Assembly: GCF_014168535.1 (NCBI RefSeq)
Contig: NZ_CP060007.1
Coordinates: 2,542,001-2,606,000 of the forward strand
DNA: 64,000 nt
Direction of reading: 5' to 3'
Source: Lacibacter sediminis
GTDB lineage: Bacteria; Bacteroidota; Bacteroidia; Chitinophagales; Chitinophagaceae
Under the pieces are notes generated by a model. It worked only from the letters and a program-made list of their open reading frames with translations, did no database searches and had not been told where the DNA came from. The translations under genes were made by a program, and so were the position numbers. Positions 1 to 9,734 of the stretch are shown piece after piece. Position 1 is the stretch's first letter; every line of letters begins with the position of its first letter.

Positions 1-463
1 TGCTGCCTTTTAACTGGATGATTTGTTTTGGCTGATTTACCTGTCCGTCTTGGCGTACTTCCATTACTGAAAGATTTCCGCTGGCATAATTTCCGGCAAC
101 GAGAATGTTGCCTTTTTTATTAATGCTGATATAACAGGGATGTGCACCTGCACTTGTAACCTGGTTAAGAAATTTTAGTGAACCATCCAGTTTGTTGAAC
201 TGAAATGCACTCACCATTCCTTTTTCATCATGATTGGCGGCGTACACATATTTATTGTCGGGCGAAACTACAAGGTAAGATGGGTTTGGCGTTTTTGCAG
301 AACCTGCAGGAACCGCATCACCCGTTTGTGCATTGAATTTGTAAGTATAGATGCCATCACTTCCGGCATCGGTAAAAGTTCCAACAACCAAATGATATTG
401 TTGTGCTGTAACAAAAGAAGTTATCAATAAACAAAGAGGCAGCAACAGTTTATACATGATCAT
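1..463 (-). CDS. Lactonase-family beta-propeller protein, 3' part cut by window edge
   Basis: Reading leftward from ATG at 463 (a second in-frame ATG is at 457), the frame is open to the window edge and gives about 154 residues. It begins with a hydrophobic signal peptide (MIMYKLLLPLCLLITSFVTA) and continues with propeller-like strands such as YHLVVGTFTDAGSDGIYTY, SYLVVSPDNKYVYAANH and HPCYISINKKGNILVAGNY. These repeats are typical of the lactonase / 6-phosphogluconolactonase seven-bladed propeller family (PF10282). In Bacteroidota these are often secreted, and their substrate is frequently unproven. More than half of the expected roughly 370-residue protein lies outside the window, so catalytic residues cannot be checked. 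The family call rests on the N-terminal repeats alone; another YncE-like propeller is possible. Confidence 0.75.
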   Translation of the reverse strand, partial: MIMYKLLLPLCLLITSFVTAQQYHLVVGTFTDAGSDGIYTYKFNAQTGDAVPAGSAKTPNPSYLVVSPDNKYVYAANHDEKGMVSAFQFNKLDGSLKFLNQVTSAGAHPCYISINKKGNILVAGNYASGNLSVMEVRQDGQVNQPKQIIQLKGS

Positions 464-506
464 AATTTTAGAATGATTGGCAGCTGCAATAGCGGGTACT
501 CTTTCA

Positions 507-1280
507 TTACTGCAGCGGCACTAAAGGTAAGGCATTCAATGCCTGCAACAAAAGAGCTGATACAGCAGCGGCATATATCAAACTTAAAATAATGATCTGT
601 TGTTTTGTGCGTGTTACAAAAAAACCAAGCAGCGGTAAAAGCTGCAGCGCATGCATGCCAAAAAAATGTGCTATGCGTAAGTCGCCCGATTCTCTGCTCC
701 AGTTCAACACCGGTAAACCTTGTGTGGTTTCCATTGCGCTGCCTACGGTGTGGCTCAATCGTGCAGCCATCATGCCACCTGAGAATGCAAACACAACAAA
801 TAGTACAAGCCCGAAACGTATGCCCCAAAGATAGGCAGGTGGTAATTGCGGGAAAGATTCTTTCCAGAAAAGAAATGCAACATAAGCTGTCCACAAAGTG
901 ATGATGCTGATGGCGATGCCCATTAAACTAAACATCAGCCCGTTAAAAGCCGAGGAAATATTGAAATGGGATAATTGACCTTGTGATGCACGAAGGGTTA
1001 TATACACTAATTCGAATGCAAGTGTGATGATGAGCGTCCGACTGTAGAACTTTGTATGTAATGGTCTGTTCAGGTAATGCATGAACCAACCCATAGTGCA
1101 ACTGAAGATTACTGTTGAAAGAAAAAACTTCATGGGTTTATACCATGCGTTGATGCCAAGCACAACTGTATCGCTGAAAATGATCATTGCAATACATACA
1201 ACTGCACCAACTAAACAAATCAAACTAAAGAAATACAAGGTTTGATTTCTTCTTTTTAATTCTGTGAGGAAATAATTCAT
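507..1280 (-). CDS. Multi-pass membrane protein of unknown function
   Basis: A 257-residue protein starting MNYFLTELKRRNQ. The open frame extends further upstream, but that part lies inside the neighbouring ABA4-like gene. The ATG at 1280, four bases past that gene's stop, is therefore the better start. About seven hydrophobic segments are visible, with a conserved-looking stretch near the C-terminus (GDLRIAHFFGMHALQLLPL) containing two histidines that could bind a cofactor or metal. That last idea is speculation. The gene follows the ABA4-like gene on the same strand and is probably cotranscribed with it. I do not recognise the family and assign no function. Confidence 0.75.
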   Translation of the reverse strand: MNYFLTELKRRNQTLYFFSLICLVGAVVCIAMIIFSDTVVLGINAWYKPMKFFLSTVIFSCTMGWFMHYLNRPLHTKFYSRTLIITLAFELVYITLRASQGQLSHFNISSAFNGLMFSLMGIAISIITLWTAYVAFLFWKESFPQLPPAYLWGIRFGLVLFVVFAFSGGMMAARLSHTVGSAMETTQGLPVLNWSRESGDLRIAHFFGMHALQLLPLLGFFVTRTKQQIIILSLIYAAAVSALLLQALNALPLVPLQ

Positions 1281-1284
1281 ATGA

Positions 1285-1722
1285 TCAATAATTATCAGCG
1301 AAGTATTGTTTGGTATAAGCCAGGCGAATGATGAGATACAGTAATAAACCAACCGGACCCAGCATAAATGTAAAGAACAGGCAGGGGATGAGTATCCAAT
1401 GATTAATGCCGTGTTTCTGTGCATTTTTCTTGATCCAGATACCTGTCATCAGATCAAATGCGAGGTAGTGCACCCATCCGGCAGTAACTGCCGTTTTATC
1501 AGTAAATAATTGCATCACGCCATCAAGCGTATTAAATTTTTCGATGTCATCCGGATTAAAACTTTGGAAGATGAGCCATGCATATACAATGGCAAAGAGT
1601 GTGATGACCACACTGATCAATAATTTATCAACAGAAGGCCAGAAGGGGCTTGCGATCAAAAGAATTAACCAGGCAACTAAAGCAATGGTGCTGCAAAGTT
1701 GAAAAACAGAATCGGGACTCAT
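1285..1722 (-). CDS. ABA4-like (DUF4281) membrane protein
   Basis: A 145-residue integral membrane protein with four hydrophobic segments. Residues around 85-110 (VHYLAFDLMTGIWIKKNAQ, then HGINHWILIPCLFFTFMLGP) match the pattern of the ABA4-like family (PF14108). That family is named after the plant protein needed for neoxanthin formation; bacterial members have no settled role. Length fits the family. The start is the ATG at 1722, with no upstream gene close by. The stop lies four bases before the next membrane gene, so the two probably form a short operon. The family call comes from motif memory, not a search. Confidence 0.7.
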   Translation of the reverse strand: MSPDSVFQLCSTIALVAWLILLIASPFWPSVDKLLISVVITLFAIVYAWLIFQSFNPDDIEKFNTLDGVMQLFTDKTAVTAGWVHYLAFDLMTGIWIKKNAQKHGINHWILIPCLFFTFMLGPVGLLLYLIIRLAYTKQYFADNY

Positions 1723-1830
1723 GCAGAGAAGTTTTATGAAAGATAAAGAATTTCCAAGAGGTTCTTTATTATCCCGATTCTATCTCAATTAAAATCTGTT
1801 TATATCAACCGGAAAAATGAAACAATGATT

Positions 1831-2757
1831 TTATACCAGCTCACCCAGAGCTTTTATGATACGTGATTGAGTTTCTTCATCACTCAGTTCTTCTGGTACA
1901 AAAGCTTGTCCGATCACTTTTTCGTAAAGTTCAACATAACGTTTGCTGATGGTGTTGATCCATTCATCGCTCATTTCAGGAACGGTTTGTCCTTCCTTGC
2001 CCATGAAATTATTTTCGATCAGCCATTCTCTTACAAACTCTTTACTTAATTGTTTTTGGCGTTCACCTGTTTGCTGGCGTTCCTCAAAACCATCTGCATA
2101 AAAATAGCGGGATGAATCAGGGGTATGTATTTCATCCATCAGGTAAATAGTTTCACCTATTTTCCCAAATTCATATTTGGTATCAACAAGTATCAATCCC
2201 TGTTTGGCTGCAATTTCTTTTCCACGTGCAAACAGTTGCAATGCGTAACTGCTTAATTGGTTCCACTCTGCTTCTGAACATATTCCCTGTGCCGCAATTT
2301 CTGCTGGCGAAATATCTTCGTCATGACCCGCATCTGCTTTTGTCGAGGGAGTAATAATGGGAGTAGGGAAGTAATCATTTTCTTTCAAACCATCTGGCAT
2401 TGCTGCACCGCAAAGTTCTCTTTTGCCCGAGGCATAGGTTCTCCATGCGTGACCAACAAGATTGCCACGCACCACCATTTCTATCTTAAACGGAACACAA
2501 CGTTTGCCGATGCTTACATTAGGTGCAGGCACGTTTACCAGCCAGTTAGGACAAATATCTTCGGTTGCATGCAGCATGTATGCAGCAATTTGGTTTAATA
2601 CCTGTCCTTTATAAGGAATAGGACGTGGAAGAATAACATCAAAAGCTGAAATACGGTTACTGGCAATCATCACAAGCCAGTTGGTACCAATACTGTACAC
2701 ATCTCTGACCTTGCCTTTATAATAGTTTGTTTGATTGGGAAATTGAAATGAATTCAT
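1831..2757 (-). CDS. purC: Phosphoribosylaminoimidazole-succinocarboxamide synthase (SAICAR synthetase)
   Basis: A 308-residue enzyme joining CAIR and aspartate with ATP to make SAICAR in cytosolic purine synthesis. The N-terminus ([12 protein letters not shown]) is the classic glycine-rich nucleotide-binding opening of PurC. It is followed by the family signatures [19 protein letters not shown] and [12 protein letters not shown], and [12 protein letters not shown] carries the conserved catalytic region. The length of about 310 residues matches the longer PurC form common in Bacteroidota and eukaryotes. It stands alone on the minus strand, with no other pur gene in the window. Nothing looks damaged. 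Confidence 0.97.
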   Translation of the reverse strand: MNSFQFPNQTNYYKGKVRDVYSIGTNWLVMIASNRISAFDVILPRPIPYKGQVLNQIAAYMLHATEDICPNWLVNVPAPNVSIGKRCVPFKIEMVVRGNLVGHAWRTYASGKRELCGAAMPDGLKENDYFPTPIITPSTKADAGHDEDISPAEIAAQGICSEAEWNQLSSYALQLFARGKEIAAKQGLILVDTKYEFGKIGETIYLMDEIHTPDSSRYFYADGFEERQQTGERQKQLSKEFVREWLIENNFMGKEGQTVPEMSDEWINTISKRYVELYEKVIGQAFVPEELSDEETQSRIIKALGELV

Positions 2758-3179
2758 GCGCCCGAAGATAATTTACCTTGCCCAACCTGCGAGCTATATG
2801 TTGAGTTTTTTCTTGAATTTCCGGCTGTTTTTGCAATTCTGCTATACTTGTTTTGGCAAAGAATAATTATCGCAACTAAATTGAAGTATAAGCTTTGCAG
2901 ATAGTAATTGCCTTTTGCACAGATTGTACCCACTTTATGGTATTGTTGCTGGTTAACATCATTGTGTTGTAAAGAACAATTAGGATTAGCTGTTTGCTGA
3001 AAATATTTTTGATCTGTTGAAGCATGAAAAGCTTCAAAGTCACCAACCGGCTGAGTACTGTTTGCAGACTTACAAACTAAAATTCAAAATAATCGTTCCT
3101 CAAAAGGGTGGAAAGAAAATTTCTGAATAATACTAACAATCAGTATTTTGCTAATTACTTAACCAAAAACGACTTGACC
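2758..3179. other. Divergent intergenic spacer without a recognised gene
   Basis: About 420 AT-rich bases between purC (leftward) and a TonB receptor (rightward). The receptor frame is open back to a possible start at 3108, but those 24 extra residues are polar and would bury the signal peptide, so I treat them as leader. I see no RNA gene, convincing hairpin or clear TANNTTTG box here. It presumably holds the two divergent promoters. Confidence 0.5.
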
Positions 3180-5948
3180 ATGCGAAAAAAACTGCCAGTT
3201 TTACTACTGCTGTTAACGTCCTGCCTTATTTCCATTTCCTCTTTTGCTCAATCTGTAACTATAAAAGGAAGTGTAAAAGGTACCAGCACCGGAGAAGCCT
3301 TGCCAGCTGTTTCAGTAACAGTGAAAGGCTCATCCGCCGGCGTTTATACAAATGATAAAGGAGAGTTTAGCATTACTGTTCCTTCTTTACCAGTAACACT
3401 TGTGATATCTTCTGTTAATTTTGAAACCAAAGAGGTGACTGTTGCTTCAGCTTCACAACAGGTTGAAGTTTCTCTTACTAGCAGCAGTCCTCAAATGGGG
3501 GAAGAAATTGTTGTTTCAGCGACGAGGGTAGCAATCCGTAAAATTGAATCGCCGGTAACAATTGAACAAGTGAGTGCAGCTAATATCCGCAACTCACCGG
3601 CTTCAACATTTTATGAAGTTGTTCAAAATCTGAAAGGTGTGGATATGCTTACATCATCACTTACTTTTAAAACTCCTACAACAAGGGGTTTTAACGGAAG
3701 TGGTAATACTCGTTTCAACCAGATTACGGATGGAATGGATAATCAGGCTCCCGGTCTTAACTTTTCAGTAGGAAGCATAATTGGCTTGTCGGAACTTGAC
3801 GTAGATAATATGGAATTGCTCCCTGGTGCATCATCGGCTTTATACGGCCCGGGTGGTATGAACGGAACATTATTGATAAACAGTAAAAGCCCATTCAAAT
3901 ACCAGGGTTTTTCTTTCCAGATAAAGCAGGGAATTATGCACGCTGATCGAAAATATCGCCAGGAAGTTTCTCCCTACTACAATTGGAATCTTCGTTGGGC
4001 AGAAAAGATAGGAGAACGTGCTGCATTTAAAATTACATCTGAATTTATACAGGCAAAAGACTGGCTCGCTGCAGATCAACGTAATTATAAACGCCTTGGT
4101 ACAACAGGGAATCTTATTCCCGGTACACGCACAACCGATCCGAATTATGATGGTGTGAACGTTTATGGTGATGAAACAACTTTTGATTTAGTACCATTCT
4201 TACAAGGCATTGGAGGGCAAGCTCCTTTTCTAGCCCCATACATTAATACTTTAACAGGCAGCCCGATCAATGTATCACGTACTGGCTATGCTGAACGGGA
4301 TTTGGTTGACCCCAACACAGTAAATTTCAAATTAGGAGGGGCATTTCATTATAAAATAACTGACGATCTTGAAGCCATTGCAATGGGATATATTGGGTCT
4401 GGCAACTCGGTTTATACTGCCAGCGATCGCTATTCATTTAAAAACTTTATTATTAAACAATACAAATTAGAATTAAAGGCAAAGAATTGGTTTATCCGTG
4501 GATGGGCCACTCAGGAGGATGCAGGTGAATCGTATAACGCAACTGTCACTACCAGGCTTACAAACGAAGCAATTCGAAAAACAGTAACCTTTACAAATGG
4601 TCAACCTACACCACAACTTACAGATTGGGCAGTTATATATTCTCAGGCTTTTTTAGCGGGTAAATTATCAGGTTTAACTGATATTGATGCTCATAATAAT
4701 GCCAGGAGTGTTTCAGACGCAGGAGCACCTAAACCAGGCACCGATCAGTTTAAACAAATTTTCGATCGAGTAAGGTCGGTCCCTATTTCTAAAGGAGGAG
4801 GCTTATTTATTGAAAAATCAGATTTGTATGTTGCGGAAGGACAGTATAATTTCTCGCACCTGACAGGTAATGTTGTCGATATCCTGGTTGGCGGTGATTT
4901 TCGCAGGTTTGTTCTGGATTCAGAAGGCACTTTGTTTGCCGATTCTGCTGCTCCGATACCAATTAATCAGTTTGGCGGCTATGCTCAAGTGAGTAAGAAA
5001 TTGCTGAAAGATCGTTTGAATCTTACGGTATCTGGCCGTTACGACAAAAATGAAAACTTTGATGGACGATTTACTCCAAGAGCAACAGCTCTCATTAAAG
5101 TAAATAAAAATAACAGCATCCGCCTGTCCTATCAAACAGCCTATCGTTTTCCCAGTACGCAGCAGCAATGGATCAACCTGAGAGTAGGTGGAGATGTGCT
5201 CTTGATTGGAGGTGTAACAGAGTTAAGAGATTATTACAAGTTTAACTCGAATCCTATTTACTCGCTAGAAAGTGTTCAGGCCGGTGCACCAAAGGTTTAT
5301 GACTATAAAGCGTTGAAACCGGAAAATGTAACCTCATATGAACTTGGTTATAAGGGTGTGGTTGCCGATAATAAACTGCTGATCGATGTTTATGGTTATT
5401 ATGGACAGTATGAAAATTTCCTTGCACGTACATTGGTGGTTCAGTCAAAAACAGGGAATATTTCCGGTTTGAACAGTGCTTCAACACGACAGGTTTATTC
5501 TGTACCTGTTAATACTGAAGCAAAAGTAAAAACCTACGGTTATGGGTTGGGGCTTGAGTATAAGCTTCCGGGTAATTTTGTAGTCACAGTAAACGGTTCT
5601 TCCGATGTATTGCAAGATATTCCACCTGGTTACGTAGCATTTTTTAACTCTCCGAAATATCGTGCAAATGTGATCGTCGGAAATAACCAGTTAGGCAAAC
5701 GCAAAAATATTGGATTCAATATCGCTTATCGTTGGCAGGATTCTTATTTCTTCGAAGGTGATTTCGCAAACGGTGAAGTGCCTGCCATTCAAACATTGGA
5801 TGCACAGTTCAGTTATAAGATACCTAAAACAAAATCGTTGTTTAAATTAGGTGCTAATAACCTGTTGAATCAATATTATTATCATGCACCGGGTAACCCT
5901 TCAGTAGGTGGATTATATTATGTGAGTTATTCTTACAACATATTCTAA
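3180..5948 (+). CDS. TonB-dependent outer-membrane receptor with N-terminal carboxypeptidase-like domain
   Basis: A 922-residue outer-membrane receptor. I start it at ATG 3180 because this directly gives a signal peptide (MRKKLPVLLLLLTSCLISIS, then SFAQ). Residues about 25-110 form a CarboxypepD_reg-like beta-sandwich (VTIKGSVKGTSTGEALPAVS). A plug domain follows (about 115-240, EIVVSATRVAIRKIESPVTI) and then a beta-barrel ending in an aromatic residue (YYVSYSYNIF). The plug resembles siderophore/vitamin-type receptors more than SusC, and no SusD follows. The next gene, 29 bases on, encodes a FAS1-domain lipoprotein, so the two are probably an operon. The substrate is unknown; heme, metal chelate or peptide uptake are options. 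Confidence 0.88.
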   Translation: MRKKLPVLLLLLTSCLISISSFAQSVTIKGSVKGTSTGEALPAVSVTVKGSSAGVYTNDKGEFSITVPSLPVTLVISSVNFETKEVTVASASQQVEVSLTSSSPQMGEEIVVSATRVAIRKIESPVTIEQVSAANIRNSPASTFYEVVQNLKGVDMLTSSLTFKTPTTRGFNGSGNTRFNQITDGMDNQAPGLNFSVGSIIGLSELDVDNMELLPGASSALYGPGGMNGTLLINSKSPFKYQGFSFQIKQGIMHADRKYRQEVSPYYNWNLRWAEKIGERAAFKITSEFIQAKDWLAADQRNYKRLGTTGNLIPGTRTTDPNYDGVNVYGDETTFDLVPFLQGIGGQAPFLAPYINTLTGSPINVSRTGYAERDLVDPNTVNFKLGGAFHYKITDDLEAIAMGYIGSGNSVYTASDRYSFKNFIIKQYKLELKAKNWFIRGWATQEDAGESYNATVTTRLTNEAIRKTVTFTNGQPTPQLTDWAVIYSQAFLAGKLSGLTDIDAHNNARSVSDAGAPKPGTDQFKQIFDRVRSVPISKGGGLFIEKSDLYVAEGQYNFSHLTGNVVDILVGGDFRRFVLDSEGTLFADSAAPIPINQFGGYAQVSKKLLKDRLNLTVSGRYDKNENFDGRFTPRATALIKVNKNNSIRLSYQTAYRFPSTQQQWINLRVGGDVLLIGGVTELRDYYKFNSNPIYSLESVQAGAPKVYDYKALKPENVTSYELGYKGVVADNKLLIDVYGYYGQYENFLARTLVVQSKTGNISGLNSASTRQVYSVPVNTEAKVKTYGYGLGLEYKLPGNFVVTVNGSSDVLQDIPPGYVAFFNSPKYRANVIVGNNQLGKRKNIGFNIAYRWQDSYFFEGDFANGEVPAIQTLDAQFSYKIPKTKSLFKLGANNLLNQYYYHAPGNPSVGGLYYVSYSYNIF

Positions 5949-5977
5949 TTCACGTATCGAACATTATTTAATCATTC

Positions 5978-7153
5978 ATGAAACTGACTTCACATATGAA
6001 AAAGATTGTAAGCTACTCACTGGTTGCCTTGCTGTTACTGTCTTCGTGTAACAAAGATATTTCCGCGCCGGTGCCAAACTCATTCCCAACTCCAACGGGA
6101 CAAAGCATTGGAGATATCATTAATACAGATGCTAATTATTCATTGCTGAAACATGCATTAACACGTGCTGGTTTATTAACTGCTGTTACAAATAAGAACT
6201 CAGTGTTTACGTTATTTGCCCCTAGTAACGCAGCATTTACAGCATCAGGAATACCAAGCACAGCAGTAATCGATGCAGTGCCATTAGCTCAACTTACTGC
6301 TATTTTAAGTTATCACCTTATACCTGGTCAGAAAGTAAGTTCAGCAGGTATTACTACAACGTTCCCCAATGTGCAGATGCCTACAGGTTTAATTTTCCCG
6401 GCACCTAACACAAATCCATTAGCACGCTTCAGTATTTTTCCTTCACGCAGAGGCAGCGCAGCATGGGCAAACAATATTCCTGTGACTGCTGCAGACATTG
6501 CGGTTGCAAATGGAGTTATGCACCAGGTGGCAGCAATTGTTGCACCTCCTACTAAATTGTTACTCGATACTATTAAAAATGATCCGGATTTAGATTACCT
6601 GGAAGCTGCTCTTGTCAGGGCTGATTCGGGATTATCAACCACTTCAGCGCCAAGTTTTCAATATTATTTAGGTAATGCTGCTATTGCGCCGGGAGCTAAT
6701 TTTACTGTGTTTGCACCTAATAATGCAGCTTTCCAGGCGCTTATTTACTTCCTGGTTTATCAACAGGTATTTGCGTTAACCGGAAGTGCTGCTACAGCCG
6801 ATGCTCAGGCAAATGGTGCTGTTGCTGCAGGCCCCGCATTTTTAGCAACAAATAACGTAACCACCGCTTTAGTAAGAGGAGTTGTGGCTTATCATGTTTT
6901 AACACAACGTGCATTTGCAGTGAATTTTCCAGGCACTGCTACCAATTATCCAACGTTTGTGAATGCATCGATACCAGCGCATCCTGGTGTTGCTGTTTCA
7001 TCAACTATTACCGGAGGATTTGCTACGGGCTTAAGCGTAAAAGGGGTAGGTAATCCAAGCGCTGCGTCTGCTATACCGACTGCAGCTGGTGTTGATCGTC
7101 CCGCAATCAATGGCGTATTTTATAAAATCAATCAGGTTCTCTTGCCACAATAA
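5978..7153 (+). CDS. Lipoprotein with two fasciclin (FAS1) domains
   Basis: A 391-residue exported lipoprotein. The lipobox LLLLSSC is followed by NKDISAP; an alternative ATG at 5996 keeps the same signal. Two FAS1 repeats are visible. The first is at about 45-190, with FTLFAPSNAAFTASGI and AILSYHLIPGQ. The second is at about 195-390, with FTVFAPNNAAFQAL and VVAYHVLTQRAF. FAS1 domains mediate adhesion or ligand binding. It follows the TonB receptor by 29 bases and ends before a strong terminator, so the pair is likely one transcription unit. By analogy with SusD it may be a surface partner of the receptor, but that is inference. Confidence 0.85.
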   Translation: MKLTSHMKKIVSYSLVALLLLSSCNKDISAPVPNSFPTPTGQSIGDIINTDANYSLLKHALTRAGLLTAVTNKNSVFTLFAPSNAAFTASGIPSTAVIDAVPLAQLTAILSYHLIPGQKVSSAGITTTFPNVQMPTGLIFPAPNTNPLARFSIFPSRRGSAAWANNIPVTAADIAVANGVMHQVAAIVAPPTKLLLDTIKNDPDLDYLEAALVRADSGLSTTSAPSFQYYLGNAAIAPGANFTVFAPNNAAFQALIYFLVYQQVFALTGSAATADAQANGAVAAGPAFLATNNVTTALVRGVVAYHVLTQRAFAVNFPGTATNYPTFVNASIPAHPGVAVSSTITGGFATGLSVKGVGNPSAASAIPTAAGVDRPAINGVFYKINQVLLPQ

Positions 7154-7177
7154 TAACTATTGATTAATAGAGTCTTC

Positions 7178-7204
7178 AACTGCCCCTTCATAGGGGCAGT
7201 TTTA
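7178..7204 (+). terminator. Rho-independent terminator after the FAS1 gene
   Basis: Perfect 9-bp stem AACTGCCCC / GGGGCAGTT with loop TTCATA, followed by a T-rich tail. It lies 24 bases past the FAS1 stop codon and should end the receptor-FAS1 transcript. Confidence 0.85.
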
Positions 7205-7265
7205 GTTTAGAACGATCATTAAAATGATTCCTGTATTTTTACAACGGGCCAATTTAAACCAGCAG

Positions 7266-8438
7266 ATGCAGATCATTTTGTTTGATACAGGAACCAGGGC
7301 AACATTTTATCCGTTTTCGCTAACAAGGCCTTTATCTGAATTTCGTTGTGGCATCTTTACAGCTAAAGAACGTTGGGCATTTGTATTACAGCAGGAAGTA
7401 TTTGCCCTTACGGAAAATTATTTAACCAACGCTTACCCATTTTCACCAGGTGAAGGAGATGATTTTTTATACATCAATGCATCCGTTATTTTATCAAATG
7501 AATTAGTGGGAGAACTAAAAGCATTAACATCTGAGAGTGCACTGCTTCGAAATAGTAATTTAATTGCTGTTCGAACGAAGAACAGATTGACATTTCCAAT
7601 AACAACAGAACAAACGAAACATTGTAGGGAAGTTGAGGGTCCTGTTACTGTTCGGTTCCTGCATTATCCTTATGATCTTGTGCTCGCAAACGATCAAATG
7701 ATTCGCACAGATATTGAGTTGATCCGTTCAAAAAAACTATCTGCTGCAATTTCATCAACCAATCAGTTAATTAATCCTGAACAGATCTTTATTGAAGAAG
7801 GAGCGGAGGTTGAATATTGCACACTCAACGCATCAACCGGGCCAATTTATATTGGAAAAAACGCATTACTGATGGAAGGCAGTATGATCCGTGGACCGTT
7901 TGTTGCGCTGGAAAATGCAGTGGTAAAAATGGGTAGCAAAATTTATGGTGCAACCACAGTTGGAAAAAAATGTACGGTTGGTGGAGAAATTAAAAATTCG
8001 ATCTTTTTCGATTATTCAAATAAAGCACATGATGGTTATTTAGGGGATGCGGTGATTGGTTCCTGGTGCAATATTGGCGCAGGTGCTTCCTGCTCCAATG
8101 TGAAAAATACAGCTGGCGAAGTAAAATTCTGGAATCCATTATTACATCAATGGATCAGCGCAGGAACAAAGTGCGGCGTAATGCTGGGCGATTATTCAAA
8201 AGTATCCATCAATGCATCGCTCACAACAGGAATGGTAAGTGGCATTTGCAGCAACATTCTCACTACAGGGTTATCGCCTAAATTTATCGCCGATTTTACC
8301 TGGAACATTCATACGGGTGAAAAATACATATTGGAAAAAGCTTTGCATGATATTGAGAACTGGATGCAAATGAAGCAGCAATCGTTAACTAACAACGATA
8401 AGCAGATACTGGAATATATTTACGCCCGACAAACATAA
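7266..8438 (+). CDS. GlmU-like sugar nucleotidyltransferase / acyltransferase (Bacteroidota type)
   Basis: A 390-residue protein with an N-terminal nucleotidyltransferase-like domain (MQIILFDTGTRATFYPFSLT, then RPLSEFRCG) and a C-terminal left-handed beta-helix of hexapeptide repeats (about 185-350: IYIGKNALLMEGSMIRGPF, VIGSWCNIGAGASCSNV). This architecture matches the alternative GlmU family of Bacteroidota, proposed to make UDP-GlcNAc. The start at 7266 is preferred over an upstream ATG at 7224 because family members begin right at the MxIILFD strand. tpiA follows by 26 bases. The biochemical role is inferred from family, not proven by residues I can check. Confidence 0.82.
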   Translation: MQIILFDTGTRATFYPFSLTRPLSEFRCGIFTAKERWAFVLQQEVFALTENYLTNAYPFSPGEGDDFLYINASVILSNELVGELKALTSESALLRNSNLIAVRTKNRLTFPITTEQTKHCREVEGPVTVRFLHYPYDLVLANDQMIRTDIELIRSKKLSAAISSTNQLINPEQIFIEEGAEVEYCTLNASTGPIYIGKNALLMEGSMIRGPFVALENAVVKMGSKIYGATTVGKKCTVGGEIKNSIFFDYSNKAHDGYLGDAVIGSWCNIGAGASCSNVKNTAGEVKFWNPLLHQWISAGTKCGVMLGDYSKVSINASLTTGMVSGICSNILTTGLSPKFIADFTWNIHTGEKYILEKALHDIENWMQMKQQSLTNNDKQILEYIYARQT

Positions 8439-8464
8439 ACTACGAATAAAAAAACAACAAGATT

Positions 8465-9226
8465 ATGAGACAGCAAGTAGCCGCAGCAAACTGGAAAATG
8501 AATTTGACCTATCAACAGGCTGAGGAATTAATTAATGGCATCATTCACACACCTTTTACATTAGGAGCAGATCAACGTGCAGTTTTTGCTGTGCCGTTTC
8601 CATATCTGACAATGGTGGTAGAGAAGCTGAAAGGAAAGATCAACACAGGTGTGGCAGCTCAAAACGCTTATACAAAAACTTCAGGTGCATATACAGGTGA
8701 AACTTCAGTTGAAATGTTGAAGTCGATCAATGTTGGTTATGTAGTATTAGGTCATAGCGAACGCCGTGAATACTTTAACGAAACCAATCAAATGCTTGCA
8801 GAAAAAGTAAACACTGCTTTAGCTGCAGGTATTACACCGATCTTCTGTTGTGGTGAAGCATTGGATATTCGTGAAGCAGGCACACAAAATGAGTATGTGG
8901 GTAATCAATTGAAAGAAAGTTTATTTCATTTAAGTGCCGATGAACTAAAAAAGATCATCATTGCATATGAACCTATCTGGGCAATTGGTACGGGTAAAAC
9001 TGCATCGGCAGAACAGGCGCAGGAAATGCATGCACATTTGCGTAGTGTATTAGCTGCACAGTACGGTACAGAAGTTGCAAATGAAATTTCTATTTTGTAT
9101 GGTGGCAGTGTAAAAGGTTCTAATGCAAAAGAAATTTTTGGTCAGCCTGATGTTGATGGCGGACTTGTAGGTGGCGCATCATTAAAGGCAGATGAGTTTG
9201 TACAGATCATTCAGGCATTAAAATAA
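8465..9226 (+). CDS. tpiA: Triosephosphate isomerase
   Basis: A 253-residue glycolytic enzyme that interconverts dihydroxyacetone phosphate and glyceraldehyde 3-phosphate in the cytosol. The substrate-binding lysine lies in AANWKMN, the catalytic histidine in VLGHSERRE, and the catalytic glutamate in AYEPIWAIGTGKTA. The phosphate-binding ends ILYGGSVKG and GLVGGASLK are present. Length is normal. It sits in a rightward run after the GlmU-like gene and just before a hemerythrin-domain gene (7-base gap), likely cotranscribed. Confidence 0.98.
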   Translation: MRQQVAAANWKMNLTYQQAEELINGIIHTPFTLGADQRAVFAVPFPYLTMVVEKLKGKINTGVAAQNAYTKTSGAYTGETSVEMLKSINVGYVVLGHSERREYFNETNQMLAEKVNTALAAGITPIFCCGEALDIREAGTQNEYVGNQLKESLFHLSADELKKIIIAYEPIWAIGTGKTASAEQAQEMHAHLRSVLAAQYGTEVANEISILYGGSVKGSNAKEIFGQPDVDGGLVGGASLKADEFVQIIQALK

Positions 9227-9233
9227 AAGAGGT

Positions 9234-9704
9234 ATGAAGCGTGAAGAACAGCTGCAACCGCTTTCGCATCAACATCACAATGGATTGATGGCTGCATTAC
9301 TTCTGAAAAAAGGAGTAGGGAAGCAGGCTGATCCAACAGTGATGGATGATTTTATTGTGTCTGTATGGAATGGGGAATTAAGAAACCATTTCATTAAAGA
9401 AGAAGTATATCTGCACCCACATGTGTTGCAGATACCTGCGCTCATGGATAAATATGAGCAAATGAAAACGGAGCATCACCAGATACGACGTATCGTTGAT
9501 GCGATAAGAAGCGGTGATTCAAGCATAGCACTCATCACCGATTTTCATACCCTTCTTGAAAAACATATCCGCTTTGAAGAGCGTGATCTGTTCCCGTTTA
9601 TTGAAGAGCAGATACAACCGGAACAGTTAAATGAACTGGGTAGAAATTTAGAGCCGCTTGAAAGCAAGGCCTGCTCTGATTATCCTGTAAAATTCTGGGA
9701 ATAA
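9234..9704 (+). CDS. Hemerythrin HHE cation-binding domain protein
   Basis: A 156-residue, probably cytosolic helical protein. Metal-ligand type residues recur through the chain: LSHQHHNGL near residue 15, ELRNHFIKEEVYLHPHV at about 50-65, KTEHHQIRRI near 80, and LLEKHIRFEERDLFPFIEE at about 110-130. This histidine/glutamate spacing is that of the HHE family (PF01814), which binds a di-iron site and is linked to oxygen or nitric oxide handling. It starts 7 bases after tpiA and precedes the KefF-like gene by 30 bases. Its exact role is unknown. Confidence 0.85.
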   Translation: MKREEQLQPLSHQHHNGLMAALLLKKGVGKQADPTVMDDFIVSVWNGELRNHFIKEEVYLHPHVLQIPALMDKYEQMKTEHHQIRRIVDAIRSGDSSIALITDFHTLLEKHIRFEERDLFPFIEEQIQPEQLNELGRNLEPLESKACSDYPVKFWE

Positions 9705-9734
9705 TGGTTTGATCATTTTTAAACACCGTTGCTT

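Noticed and set aside
460..894. Leftward 144-codon frame overlapping the first membrane protein
   Set aside because: It is in another frame of the membrane protein at 507-1280 and has the cysteine-rich look of an out-of-frame translation.
3108..3179. 24-residue N-terminal extension of the TonB receptor
   Set aside because: Polar sequence ahead of a good signal peptide; ATG 3180 is the more likely start.
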